A stretch of 36,158 nt of DNA. Source: Clostridiaceae bacterium. Lineage in GTDB: Bacteria > Bacillota > Clostridia > Saccharofermentanales > DTU023. Within the stretch, counting starts at the first letter, position 1, and the number at the start of each line of letters is the position of its first letter. Made by a program: the position numbers and the translations under genes. Below the pieces are notes generated by a model that was given only the letters and a program-made list of their open reading frames with translations, was not told the DNA's origin and searched no databases. The stretch is from assembly GCA_012799825.1 (NCBI GenBank), contig JAAZKK010000104.1, forward strand, positions 1 through 36,158. Direction: 5' to 3'. This document shows, one piece after another, positions 8,544-17,839 of this stretch.

Positions 8544-9588
8544 TTTTCTTGCCTTTTAATATATACTTGCGTAGCCTTGACAAAGCTCGCCTTAAAGAAA
8601 AAAGCATAATAATTAAGAGGTATTTCTTCTTTCTTAACAACAGTAATGTTGTATCCTTAAAAGTTGCACTATTTAACACCATACTGTAATAATCATCATT
8701 CCGAATTTCTTCAAATATTCGGAATTTGTTTTCTCTCGAAGTCTTAAATCCTGAAATAATCTGCACATTTTTTCTCAATAATACTCGTACATACTTCAAA
8801 TAACACTCAAAGTCTTCGCTGTTCCATACATCTTGCTCAACAAGAAAATTCCAGACTGCTGTTCGGATAGTTGGCTCAAGTCTAACCCTATAATTTTCAT
8901 ATTGAATACTTTGAGTTAAAGAATTAGGGTTAAGAGTATATAAATATAGTCTATCTGGAATGAATGCAACTTTATTAGCTCTCTTATATAAAGGTAGACT
9001 AAGGAGTAAATCGTCACCGCCCTGTATATGGTAATAATCACTTAAATCTTGATGAGTAAGTAAATCTATAGACACCGCTTTTCTACCGAGTGAATTATAA
9101 GACCAGTGAGAAAAAACAATTCGAAATATTTTACTTTTATCTGTTAAAACTCCCGTGTACGCATTGGTTGGTCTATCCACTGCTATAGTTTTCCCATTGC
9201 ACACTTTGTCCCAGTCAAATATAATCATATCTGCACTGAATTTATGAATGGCTTGCGCAACTATTTCTAACGTATTATTTTTTAATGCATCGTCGGAATC
9301 CAAAAAGAGCACAAAGCTATTTTTTAATTTAGGTTGATTTAGAACATAATTAATTGCAGTTTCTCGTGCAGCAATCGGCCCCTTATTATCTTGATGTATC
9401 ACCAATACTCGTTCATCCTTGTCCGCATATTCGTCGCAAATTTCACCTGAGTCATCTGGTGATCCATCATTAACCAAAATCAATTTAAACTGAGGATAGG
9501 TTTGTGAAAGCACTGATTCAATACAGGTACGGATATACTCTGCAACATTATATACGGGAACTAAAATATAGAAATAAATATCCTTCAT
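8533..9588 (-). CDS. Family 2 glycosyltransferase
   Basis: A 351-residue inverting GT-A glycosyltransferase. The N-terminal domain has the classic ILVPVYNVAEYIRTCIESVL start, the nucleotide-binding VNDGSPDDSGEICDEYA (about residues 39-55) and the metal-binding DSDD around residue 97. The C-terminal part is variable and ends in basic, hydrophobic residues that may associate with the membrane. It adds one sugar to the lipid-linked repeat unit at the cytoplasmic face. GGAGGGAG precedes the ATG. A 178-nt AT-rich gap separates it from the pyruvyl transferase gene. Donor and acceptor sugars cannot be read from the sequence. Confidence 0.88.
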   Translation of the reverse strand: MKDIYFYILVPVYNVAEYIRTCIESVLSQTYPQFKLILVNDGSPDDSGEICDEYADKDERVLVIHQDNKGPIAARETAINYVLNQPKLKNSFVLFLDSDDALKNNTLEIVAQAIHKFSADMIIFDWDKVCNGKTIAVDRPTNAYTGVLTDKSKIFRIVFSHWSYNSLGRKAVSIDLLTHQDLSDYYHIQGGDDLLLSLPLYKRANKVAFIPDRLYLYTLNPNSLTQSIQYENYRVRLEPTIRTAVWNFLVEQDVWNSEDFECYLKYVRVLLRKNVQIISGFKTSRENKFRIFEEIRNDDYYSMVLNSATFKDTTLLLLRKKKYLLIIMLFSLRRALSRLRKYILKGKKNEN

Positions 9589-9766
9589 GCTTCTCCCTCC
9601 ATATCATTTGTTGCATTCTCTACAGTAATCCCTCACATTTTGCTCAAATTTCAGAGCTAACTTATATCTTATTCTTTTATTGAGATATATAAGCCAACAC
9701 ATTAAACATCAGCCACAACAAAAATATGCATGTAATAATAATGCACATTACATCAACGACCATAAG

Positions 9767-10867
9767 TCACTCCTCGCACTTGTCGATGTCCATCAGAAAC
9801 CGAATCGATTCTTGAATCTGTGGACTCATGTTCTGACCAACACGATTCCAGTCAATGTCGCAGTCAGTGTACGGAACACTCTCTTGCGTAATACTCCTGC
9901 TCTCCAATCCGGCAGTTTTCAAAACCATTGAAATACGAGAGTTTGTATTCTGCGATGCCGGATTGAGCGCGGCAAAAAACGGTTTCTGCATTAAAATGGA
10001 AAAGGATGTGCCATGAAACGAGTCAGTAACAATATATTGAGCATCGCGAATAAAAGCCAGAAATTCCTCCGGCGAGCAATTGGATACGTTTTGAGCGAAT
10101 CCTACATACATCGCATCTCCAAGGATTGTTCCACTTGCTGTTATCACGTGATAACCGGTTAATCGACGCAACCTTCTAACAAACGCGCGCATATAAGGAT
10201 AATTCATCAAGTTGTACACAAAAATAAATCGACTCGGGTTTTTCTTGCTAGCCACTTCGCACCACGCATCTTTGGACAGAAGCCACACAGGATCCAGAAG
10301 CGTTCGACATTTCCTTCCAAGTTGATTCGAGATATGTTCAGTCGCATCCGCTTCTCTAAAAGATAACTTTGCGAAGTCATACAGAAGTGCAGTTGTATCC
10401 AGGCGGCTATTCATATAAGACGCAACAGATCCTAAGCTCGCCGCATAGGCCACCTTTTTCTGCTTTGTTGCAAAACTAAGATAGTATGCAGGATCGTCCC
10501 GGTGGCATACCGGATTAAACACCTGGTCGCTGCCTGTGATAAGGATGTCGTATTCTGCTGCTATTCCTGCTATCGTTCGTTGATCACAAATTGGCGATTG
10601 CGGAATCCTTTTGCGGAACGATTCCACTCGTGCTTTTTTCTTCTGGTGGAGCAGGCATGTTAGATTGTGTGCCACAAAATTTTTCCACGACGTACATTTC
10701 TTCCGCCCTCGATATCGATATTGGATTTCAACCGCTTCACAAGCATAATCTATAGTGGTGCAATCATAACCCAGTTCATTTAGTTTACGGTTGAGAGCAT
10801 AAGCCTGCAATACAGCACCGAAATTGATCGCACGGTGAAACGTTATGATGCCAACTTTTTTTTTCAT
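9767..10867 (-). CDS. Polysaccharide pyruvyl transferase family protein
   Basis: A 366-residue PF04230-type protein. The N-terminus (VGIITFHRAINFGAVLQAYA, then LGYDCTTIDY) and the C-terminal VTDSFHGTSFSILMQKPFFA are family signatures. Members transfer pyruvate from phosphoenolpyruvate to form ketals on glycans. Others that look alike have unknown or non-pyruvyl roles. The frame is open to 10936. I chose the ATG at 10867 because it overlaps the stop of the upstream polymerase gene as ATGA and starts right at the conserved first strand (MKKKVGIITF). An AGGAGG lies 13 nt upstream. In context it decorates the exported polymer. Confidence 0.83.
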   Translation of the reverse strand: MKKKVGIITFHRAINFGAVLQAYALNRKLNELGYDCTTIDYACEAVEIQYRYRGRKKCTSWKNFVAHNLTCLLHQKKKARVESFRKRIPQSPICDQRTIAGIAAEYDILITGSDQVFNPVCHRDDPAYYLSFATKQKKVAYAASLGSVASYMNSRLDTTALLYDFAKLSFREADATEHISNQLGRKCRTLLDPVWLLSKDAWCEVASKKNPSRFIFVYNLMNYPYMRAFVRRLRRLTGYHVITASGTILGDAMYVGFAQNVSNCSPEEFLAFIRDAQYIVTDSFHGTSFSILMQKPFFAALNPASQNTNSRISMVLKTAGLESRSITQESVPYTDCDIDWNRVGQNMSPQIQESIRFLMDIDKCEE

Positions 10868-12090
10868 GCGAGCTTCATCTCCTCCTGCCGTACATTCATC
10901 GCTGAAACTGCCAAAAGATAGAATACGAACAAACAATAATCATATAGAGGGTTTCCAAAGAACCCATAACAGAGAAACAAAACCTGAACAAACAGAGATA
11001 TTAACATAAACCCGGATGTATCATCTTTTCGGTTTTTTTTCAGGCAGGAAAATAATGGCATCCCAAAAAAAACAAGATAAACCATCAATCCCAAAAATCC
11101 GTGGTCATAAAGGATCTGCAAATAAATATTGTGAGCATCATTGCCAAAACCAACCATCATAGAACCTGTTCCGTAGCCAAAAAAGTATTTGCCTTCCATG
11201 TTAGATAGAATAGACTGATAACGATCAAAACGTCCGCTACTAATATCTTCATATACAGTAGAGCGTTTGAGCATCCTGATGCCCGGCTCCGTATTTGTCA
11301 TTACGCCAAAAAACAGCAATGCAATCACGCACATAATAATTATCATCTGCGTCAACTTCTTCATGTTACTCTGGCCCCAAAAGTAATAAACCAACGTAAC
11401 AAATATCGCAATAGCTGCGGCAACTAACACACCTCTTTTTTGCGTTGAGATAAGAGCAAACAAGCTTATTATTGCTATCATATAATTGACAATTCGCTTT
11501 GATTTACTTGTAGCCTTAAGTCCTTTGACGAAACAGATGCCCATCAGCGCCGCTGAATTGAATCCAGCTAAAAAGTTCAATCCGCTCAATCCGGAATAAT
11601 AACCAAAGGAAAACAACACCACCGTCATCTCATATGCCGCCGGTTTCACAAGCCTTTCACATATCATCAGCATTTGCACAGGAAAAGCAATTTGAAGTAA
11701 GATTGCCGCAACTGATACTACACCGGATATAGTTATCCAGCGAAGGGCTACCTGCAAAAAGGGCAAGTCATTAAGCGTAATCAGATAGATGCCGAATGCC
11801 AGAACTAGCTGCAACAAGAAGCGCACACCTGCCATCATATCTCGAGAGTACACTGAGCCAATACAGCTGTAAATAATCAACACGATAAATACAGTCTGAT
11901 AAGGATCCCATCTGATTAGCATTTTATTTTTGAATAGAAAATTGAGCATTGCAAAAGCGAAGATCAATAGCAGTAGCAATTTGTTATTGACTAGCTTGAT
12001 ATAGCTCCAATGAATATATATCGTCAACAACACTGCACATATTTCAGCAAATACACTGCTTCCAGTTCTTTTCAGATCAGTGTTTACCAT
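10864..12090 (-). CDS. O-antigen ligase/Wzy-like polysaccharide polymerase
   Basis: A 408-residue integral membrane protein with about ten to eleven hydrophobic helices. The Wzy_C-type signature HNIYLQILYDHGFLG sits around residue 325, after a periplasm-type loop with RMLKRSTVYEDISSGRFDRY. Such proteins polymerise or ligate lipid-linked oligosaccharides outside the membrane. In this Gram-positive-like context polymerase is more likely than lipid-A ligase. The ATG overlaps the end of the preceding glycosyltransferase gene by 14 nt with GGAAG upstream, and its own stop overlaps the next start, so the three genes form a tightly coupled block. Confidence 0.82.
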   Translation of the reverse strand: MVNTDLKRTGSSVFAEICAVLLTIYIHWSYIKLVNNKLLLLLIFAFAMLNFLFKNKMLIRWDPYQTVFIVLIIYSCIGSVYSRDMMAGVRFLLQLVLAFGIYLITLNDLPFLQVALRWITISGVVSVAAILLQIAFPVQMLMICERLVKPAAYEMTVVLFSFGYYSGLSGLNFLAGFNSAALMGICFVKGLKATSKSKRIVNYMIAIISLFALISTQKRGVLVAAAIAIFVTLVYYFWGQSNMKKLTQMIIIMCVIALLFFGVMTNTEPGIRMLKRSTVYEDISSGRFDRYQSILSNMEGKYFFGYGTGSMMVGFGNDAHNIYLQILYDHGFLGLMVYLVFFGMPLFSCLKKNRKDDTSGFMLISLFVQVLFLCYGFFGNPLYDYCLFVFYLLAVSAMNVRQEEMKLA

Positions 12091-13222
12091 TATTCTTCCG
12101 CTTCAACTCTCTTTCAAATACCTCAATATGAAGTTCCGCAGATCTTTCCCACGAGTTTTCTTCCCTCGCCGCCTCAGCGAATTTATTTACCACACCTGTG
12201 CGAATCCATTGACATAACTCCACAAATGCAGAACGGATGCTTTCAATATTTTCCGGCTCACACAAGCATCCCAGTTTCCACTTCCTGACATATTCACCAA
12301 AAGAACTCACATCTGTTGCCAGAATGAATTTCCCATACTGAATTGCCTGCATAAAAACACCACTTTGCGAATAAAAGTATTTATATGGCAAGGCTACAAT
12401 ATCTGCAGCCTGAAACAACGAATTGGTCTGTTCATCGCTGACATAACCGATCATTTTGCATGCACTGATGTCCATCTGCCGTATCAAAGTGTCATACTTC
12501 TCAAAACTCTCTCCATGAGGCATTGCACCGGCAATAACCAATCGGCAGTGTAATCCATTCAGAGCCCGAATCAAATCATCCAAGCCCTTCTGCTCACGAA
12601 TACCACCATAGAAAAGAATGACCGGGGTGTCATCATCAACACCAACTGCTTGACGACACAAACTGCGGTCAAGCTGTTCGTATCCGGTGTCCAAACCATG
12701 GTGTATCACGTCTATCTTTTCCGATGCAACACCAAACATCTCTATCAACTGCTTTTTATTTGTTTCAGAATGAACAATTAGCCTCTCCATCCCTTGATAG
12801 AGTCTGTTCAATGATTTCATCGTCCAAAAGCGTGATCTGCCCGGCGGAATGACATCATGAGCAGTATAGATCAGCTTACAATGTCGTTTCAGGCACGGCA
12901 AAAAAAACTGATCGATAATTGGAATAGTAAACTGGATTGAAAGAATATCCGGCTTGTGCTTTCGAACGAGATGATTTCGCTTAAGTATATTGATTAGCGA
13001 AACCCATAAACGGTTAAACGCCCACTTGACTGTATTCTTTTTCTCAATTTGCGAGTCATAGGAATACAACACTTGAAGTGTTTGAATATCCAATGAAATC
13101 TTCAGATTATCCCGGACTGTCATCAGACTAACATCCATATCCGCATGCTGCGCCAATGCTGCACACAGCGGCTCTGTATATGATGTAAAACCATCGCTGC
13201 ATTCATATACCCAAATTCTCAT
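12077..13222 (-). CDS. Family 4 glycosyltransferase
   Basis: A 381-residue GT-B fold retaining glycosyltransferase. The N-terminal acceptor domain includes YTAHDVIPPGRS. The C-terminal GT1/GT4 domain carries ILFYGGIREQKGLDDLIRAL and the donor-binding ADIVALPYKYFYSQSGV, followed by QAIQYGKFILATDV in place of the usual EAMA.G.PVVA. The frame is open to 13273, but I set the start at the ATG at 13222, where MRIWVYECSDG begins the first Rossmann strand, with GTGAGG nine bases upstream. It overlaps the polymerase gene. It is probably a cytoplasmic enzyme adding a sugar to the lipid-linked intermediate. Confidence 0.85.
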   Translation of the reverse strand: MRIWVYECSDGFTSYTEPLCAALAQHADMDVSLMTVRDNLKISLDIQTLQVLYSYDSQIEKKNTVKWAFNRLWVSLINILKRNHLVRKHKPDILSIQFTIPIIDQFFLPCLKRHCKLIYTAHDVIPPGRSRFWTMKSLNRLYQGMERLIVHSETNKKQLIEMFGVASEKIDVIHHGLDTGYEQLDRSLCRQAVGVDDDTPVILFYGGIREQKGLDDLIRALNGLHCRLVIAGAMPHGESFEKYDTLIRQMDISACKMIGYVSDEQTNSLFQAADIVALPYKYFYSQSGVFMQAIQYGKFILATDVSSFGEYVRKWKLGCLCEPENIESIRSAFVELCQWIRTGVVNKFAEAAREENSWERSAELHIEVFERELKRKNNGKH

Positions 13223-13375
13223 AACAACCAGCCTCACCCGTACAGGCAAAAACTTCCTTCCGTCAATCCACAAACACCTGAATTAATACTTCTGCCAACA
13301 GATTCCAAAACAATACCTGCCCACACCCATCATAACTGCTCCACATAGAGGCGTACATTTAGTACACTTCCTCCT

Positions 13376-14026
13376 TCATCGCCTCATTCCAAAGAAGCGT
13401 TCCTCAATCATCAAACATAGCGCATGATAGATCGGCAGATGATATTCCTGAACCTTATAGGTTTCAGTAGACGGAGCCTTGATACATACATCTGCAAGCA
13501 CCGAAAGCTTACTTTCCTTGGCTCCGGTCAGACCAACAACCTTCATCCCTTTAGCCTTTGCAACTATCGCTGCATACAACACGTTCTTACTGTTGCCGCT
13601 TGTGGAAATACCAACAAAGACATCTCCTGCTCTGCCATAACCGTATACCTGTTGAGCAAAGCACAAAAGGGGGTCACAGTCATTCATGTATGCGGTGCTT
13701 AGTGCAAAATGACCAACTAATGCAATCGCAGGCAAAGCACCCTGAAGATTCTCAGAAAGCGTATTGCCCATTTCAGCGTCAACTTCAATCAGCTTGTCAA
13801 CAAAGCTCTGATCCAGCTTGCGTTTCAAAACAAAACTCTTCATCAACTCGCCGACAATGTGCTCAGCATCAGCAGCTGAGCCACCATTGCCAGCGATTAA
13901 TAGCTTGCCTCCATTTTGATAGCAGACCTCAATCACAAGATATGCCTGTTCAATGGCCTGCCTCTGTGCTTCAAGAGCAGGATACCGTTCGATAAGTAAA
14001 TGGATATGTTTTTGGTAATCGCACAT
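13376..14026 (-). CDS. gmhA: Sedoheptulose-7-phosphate isomerase (GmhA-like)
   Basis: A 216-residue SIS-domain protein. It has GNGGSAADAEHIVGELMKSF at about residues 46-65, VGISTSGNSKNVLYAA for the phosphate-binding loop, and a late EYHLPIYHALCLMIEERFF helix matching GmhA. GmhA converts D-sedoheptulose 7-phosphate to D-glycero-D-manno-heptose 7-phosphate, the first step of ADP- or GDP-heptose synthesis. CGGAGG lies six bases before the ATG. The gene follows the HddC-GmhB fusion and the HddA kinase, so together they give the complete GDP-heptose set. It is slightly longer than the roughly 195-residue E. coli enzyme, with the extra length in the middle (residues 66-90). Confidence 0.9.
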   Translation of the reverse strand: MCDYQKHIHLLIERYPALEAQRQAIEQAYLVIEVCYQNGGKLLIAGNGGSAADAEHIVGELMKSFVLKRKLDQSFVDKLIEVDAEMGNTLSENLQGALPAIALVGHFALSTAYMNDCDPLLCFAQQVYGYGRAGDVFVGISTSGNSKNVLYAAIVAKAKGMKVVGLTGAKESKLSVLADVCIKAPSTETYKVQEYHLPIYHALCLMIEERFFGMRR

Positions 14027-14085
14027 GGTTAACCTCCGGTAGTTATTCGCAACAATATTCTTGACGAATGAATATATCTCTTCAA

Positions 14086-15372
14086 TCAGAGAACAGCGTG
14101 AACTAAATCCAAGACATTATTTACTGTCATATCCTGAGCAAAAAAACCGTCACCGACCAGTGCTGTATGACATCCTGCAGTCTTTCCCGCTACGATATCA
14201 TGCTCACTGTCACCAATCATCCAAGAATGAGTGAGATCAATGTTGAACTCCTGTGCTGCCTGTAGCAACATACCTGGCTTTGGTTTCCGACAATCGCAAA
14301 CAATCTTTAACTCACTTATTTCTCCCTCATAACCCTTATGTGGATGATGAGGACAATAGTAAATTGCATCAACATACGCACCCTCACATCCCAATAAAGT
14401 TTCCATCTTGTTATGAATTTCCTGCAACTGTGTGTACGTTACCTCTCCCCGTGCAATTACGGGCTGGTTCGTCACAACAATAGCAAGATATCCAGACTGG
14501 TTAATCTTCCGGATGCCCTCGGCAACCTTTGGCAAAAGCTCGAACTCATCAATATTCCGCAGAAAACCGACATAGCGATTAATGGTACCATCTCGATCAA
14601 GAAATATCGCCTTCTGCTTATTCCGCAAGTTTCTTCCTGCAACCTTACCAATTCTAAAATCGCGACAAACCGCCTCATAACGCTCAGGAGTCCCCATGTC
14701 TTTGACATACTCCGGACTATCGTAGACAAACATTGTGCCCGTACCTGCCAGCGGCTTCAACAGTTGGCGATCCAAGTCAATCTTTGGCGTTGTGATGTTC
14801 TGCTCCAAAAGTTTGGGGGAAAGAATATGCAAGCCGGCATTTACACGGTTTCTGTAGTATCTAGGTCGACGATCTTCCTTGGAAATCCACTGTAATACGG
14901 CTCCATATTTATCAGCAATAATCAGGCTGCTGTCGTAAGGATGATCATTTGGGTGCGTAAACAAGGTGGCCAAGCCACCATATTGTCTATGATGCTCAAC
15001 AAAGCGATTAAAATCTATATCGAAAACCGTGTCAGCATTCAACAGAAGAAAGTCCTCTGTGAGCTTATCTTTTATCTTGAAAAGCGCACCGGCATTACCT
15101 AAAGGAGTCTCCTCAACAAAATACTCGATATGAACACCGAAAGATTCTCCAGTGTTAGGTGATATTTTGCTGCCATCACCGAAGTAGTTCTGTATTATAT
15201 CTCCAAGATGACTAACCGTTATTATAATATCCGTGAATCCTTGACTGCGCAGGCATTCAATCTCTCGTTCAAGAACAGGTTTTCCTTCGATGGAAATCAT
15301 TGGCTTGGGTATATCCTTGGCAACAGAAGTAATCCTAGTACCTTTTCCACCTGCCATAATGACAGTCTTCAT
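14086..15372 (-). CDS. Fusion: heptose-1-phosphate guanylyltransferase (HddC-like) plus heptose-1,7-bisphosphatase (GmhB-like)
   Basis: A 428-residue two-domain protein. Residues 1 to about 235 form a nucleotidyltransferase with MAGGKGTR at 6-13, PKPM and NADTVFDID. Residues about 250-428 form a HAD-IIIA phosphatase with DRDGT (259-263), a zinc site made by CPHHPHKG (C340, H342) and CDCRKPKPG (C359, C361), and the late GDSEHDIVAGK aspartates. It should dephosphorylate D-glycero-D-manno-heptose 1,7-bisphosphate and then activate the heptose 1-phosphate with GTP. Guanylyl rather than adenylyl transfer is inferred from the accompanying HddA-type kinase. The ATG at 15372 has GAAAGG eight bases upstream. 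The longer frame to 15399 would overlap the kinase gene. Confidence 0.87.
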   Translation of the reverse strand: MKTVIMAGGKGTRITSVAKDIPKPMISIEGKPVLEREIECLRSQGFTDIIITVSHLGDIIQNYFGDGSKISPNTGESFGVHIEYFVEETPLGNAGALFKIKDKLTEDFLLLNADTVFDIDFNRFVEHHRQYGGLATLFTHPNDHPYDSSLIIADKYGAVLQWISKEDRRPRYYRNRVNAGLHILSPKLLEQNITTPKIDLDRQLLKPLAGTGTMFVYDSPEYVKDMGTPERYEAVCRDFRIGKVAGRNLRNKQKAIFLDRDGTINRYVGFLRNIDEFELLPKVAEGIRKINQSGYLAIVVTNQPVIARGEVTYTQLQEIHNKMETLLGCEGAYVDAIYYCPHHPHKGYEGEISELKIVCDCRKPKPGMLLQAAQEFNIDLTHSWMIGDSEHDIVAGKTAGCHTALVGDGFFAQDMTVNNVLDLVHAVL

Positions 15373-15385
15373 AGCATAAACCCTT

Positions 15386-16384
15386 TCAGGTGAAATCATA
15401 GTGCTCTGGCGAATAATGAATCACGCGCGTACCACCATTTTCAAATTCAAACGGCACGTGGAGCAAATCCTTCATCGCCTCGCGAACTGCAGGCTGTTTA
15501 TCCGGAGTAGCATAGAAAACTAGGAAACCACCCCCGCCGGCACCCAGCAACTTACCACCCAGCGCTCCTGCTTTAATGCCTCTTTCATAGAGATCGTCAA
15601 TACTATCAGTAGAAATATTGGATCCCGTCTGTCGTTTCAGCCTCCAAGTATGATCCAGCAAATAACCAAACTCATCCAAATCGGAATTGCTATCTACCAG
15701 CACCCTTTCTGCATCATCAACAAGATCCATCATTTCCAGTAGTTGCGCAGTTTTATTCTTTGCCGTTACATCATTCACCTTATGCATATCGAAAGAAAAG
15801 CGAGTAAACCCGGTGAAGAACAACATCAAGTTATCATTGAGTTGCTTCTTCCGTTTAGGAGAAATGATGATCGGATGAACATCATACCCGTCTGCATGGA
15901 AGTTAATACGATTCAAGCCGCCAAAGGCAGCAGCGATCTGATCCTGCCATCCGCCAGTCTCTCCGCACAGCACTCGCTCCAGATAGATTGCTTCATCAGC
16001 CAGCTTGCGCTTATCAGCGTATTTGCCTTTCAGTGCATAAAAGGCATTCAACATGCCTACCGCAAAAGAACTGCTTGTTCCAAGACCCGACCGTGCAGGA
16101 AGATCCGCTTCATAAGTAAGTCTGATCTCTCTCATGTCGAGCATTTGCATTGCGTTGCGGATTGCAGGATGTTTAATTTCATCTGTATCGCAAACACGTT
16201 CAGTTTTTGAATACGACAATTCTGTTTTGTACTCAAAGAATGGAGGCAGGTGGCGAACAATAACGTAGCAATACTTATCGAATGTCGTTGAAAGTATTGC
16301 ACCTCCATTCTCGCTAAAGAAACTGTACATGTCTGTGCCACCACCAAAGAATGACATCCGAAATGGCGTCTTAGTTATAATCAT
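15386..16384 (-). CDS. hddA: D-glycero-alpha-D-manno-heptose-7-phosphate kinase (HddA-like)
   Basis: A 332-residue GHMP kinase. It begins with the family strand TKTPFRMSFFGGGTDM, has the ATP-binding motif LPARSGLGTSSSFAVG near residues 95-110, and a C-terminal KLLGAGGGGFLVFY loop. HddA phosphorylates heptose 7-phosphate at C1 with alpha configuration, the branch leading to GDP-heptose rather than ADP-heptose. The order kinase, guanylyltransferase-phosphatase, isomerase supports this. The frame is open to a TTG at 16414. The ATG at 16384 is preferred because GAGAGG precedes it by nine bases and the conserved strand starts there. Related kinases act on fucose or other sugars, but the neighbours favour heptose. 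Confidence 0.88.
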   Translation of the reverse strand: MIITKTPFRMSFFGGGTDMYSFFSENGGAILSTTFDKYCYVIVRHLPPFFEYKTELSYSKTERVCDTDEIKHPAIRNAMQMLDMREIRLTYEADLPARSGLGTSSSFAVGMLNAFYALKGKYADKRKLADEAIYLERVLCGETGGWQDQIAAAFGGLNRINFHADGYDVHPIIISPKRKKQLNDNLMLFFTGFTRFSFDMHKVNDVTAKNKTAQLLEMMDLVDDAERVLVDSNSDLDEFGYLLDHTWRLKRQTGSNISTDSIDDLYERGIKAGALGGKLLGAGGGGFLVFYATPDKQPAVREAMKDLLHVPFEFENGGTRVIHYSPEHYDFT

Positions 16385-16441
16385 CTTTCTTTTCCTCTCT
16401 TTCGCTTCAGTCAAGCGATATAGCCAGCAAGATTTATCTCT

Positions 16442-17575
16442 TCATAGCTCCCTATATATGCTACGTATTCGTTCCGCCATAATGTTCCATGAATACTCTG
16501 AATCATATGCGGCCTTTGCGCGATGACCCATTATTTGCCAATCTGACTTGCGCTTAACAAGTGTTTCAATTGCTGATGCAATGCCATCCTTGCTGTATTC
16601 TGTAAGAACTCCAATGTCATTTTCAATAATCACATCATTCTGCCCAGTGTTAAGTATCATAATAATCGGTTTTCCAAGCATGATTGATTCATAAAATTTG
16701 TTTGGCGCAGAATATCTGTGGTTGCGAATTGAAGGATCATAGGCAGCTACCATAATGTCACACTGCTTTTCGAGCGCCAGCGTTTCATCATATTGTAGTT
16801 TTCCGTAATAAAAAATATTCTCATGGCGATTCGCGGCATCCTGCATCCAGCTTTCGTATTGACCAAAGCCGCCAATATGCATTTCGACATGATCCATTTG
16901 AGCAACAACTTCCACCGTTTCTTTTAACAGGCGCCCCTCGGAAAGCACCCCTACATACGCAATTTTTGTTTTAGCACTGCTGCTTTTTAGAACGAAGGAA
17001 TCATCTGGTTGCAGCGTATCGTCCGGCGTATTGTGTATCACACACAGCTTTCTTGGCGACGCTTTGCTTATTTGCTCCTTCCGTTTTTCTGTGCAGATGA
17101 TGGTAACGGCCGCAGCATTGATCGTGCGGATCTCAAAAAACTCAATGATGGAACTGAGTCTTCCTATGGAGTGCACATGCCCGTCGATATAGTAATCCAG
17201 AATATGGTAAACAAACTTCTTTCCGAATAACTTAATGCAGAGCATAGAAGTAAACCCGGTATCAAAATCAAAGGCGTGCACCACATCGTATTCTTTTCGA
17301 TGACGGAACAACCAACGAATGAGTCTAAGCTGAAACAACAACATCGCCCTGAAGTTTTTTTTGATACCACCGCTGTATTCTGCAGGAATGCCAAAATGGA
17401 TTATATCTGTTTCATGATTCGCCAGCTGTTTGCGTGAGACTTTCTCACGGTAGACAGCATCACGATCCCATGCCAAGATCTTTACTTCATGTCCTTGGTT
17501 CAACAGCTCATTTGCCATTTTTTCAACCGGAGGATCCGGCATAACTGCGGTTGATCTGATTAAGATTACTCTCAT
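16442..17575 (-). CDS. Family 4 glycosyltransferase
   Basis: A 377-residue GT-B enzyme. The N-terminal domain begins MRVILIRSTAVMPDPPVEKM and has VVHAFDFDTGFTSMLC. The nucleotide-sugar domain has KIAYVGVLSEGRLLKETVE and NHRYSAPNKFYESIMLGKPIIM, where KFYES replaces the usual E..A.G.P donor motif, as seen in a capsule/EPS glycosyltransferase subset. It precedes the heptose genes, so heptose transfer is possible but cannot be shown. The ribosome site is weak (AGGA about 10 nt upstream of the ATG). A 264-nt gap separates it from the next upstream glycosyltransferase gene. Confidence 0.85.
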   Translation of the reverse strand: MRVILIRSTAVMPDPPVEKMANELLNQGHEVKILAWDRDAVYREKVSRKQLANHETDIIHFGIPAEYSGGIKKNFRAMLLFQLRLIRWLFRHRKEYDVVHAFDFDTGFTSMLCIKLFGKKFVYHILDYYIDGHVHSIGRLSSIIEFFEIRTINAAAVTIICTEKRKEQISKASPRKLCVIHNTPDDTLQPDDSFVLKSSSAKTKIAYVGVLSEGRLLKETVEVVAQMDHVEMHIGGFGQYESWMQDAANRHENIFYYGKLQYDETLALEKQCDIMVAAYDPSIRNHRYSAPNKFYESIMLGKPIIMILNTGQNDVIIENDIGVLTEYSKDGIASAIETLVKRKSDWQIMGHRAKAAYDSEYSWNIMAERIRSIYREL

Positions 17576-17839
17576 TTGTATTTTTCCTGTTTGTAATGCT
17601 CTAGTTACGTTTACTTCATCAGAATCGTGCGTCTATCAAAAATGTGCCCTGCAGAATAAAGCAGAATTTACTATACATTCATCAAACAAAATCTTTTCAT
17701 GTTCCGAGACTCGCGCCTTCCTTAAAAACTGCCACAAGTAGACACGGCACAGCGTATTAGCATCATGAAACAAATCGAACTTCTCAATGTATAGGATTCG
17801 GATTCAAAAGCTCCAAATTCATGCTGTTTTAACACTGTG

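Noticed and set aside
17636-17803. 55-codon minus-strand open stretch between two glycosyltransferase genes
   Set aside because: The translation (with FDLFHDANTLCRVYLWQF) looks faintly protein-like, but there is no good start or ribosome site and such lengths occur by chance.
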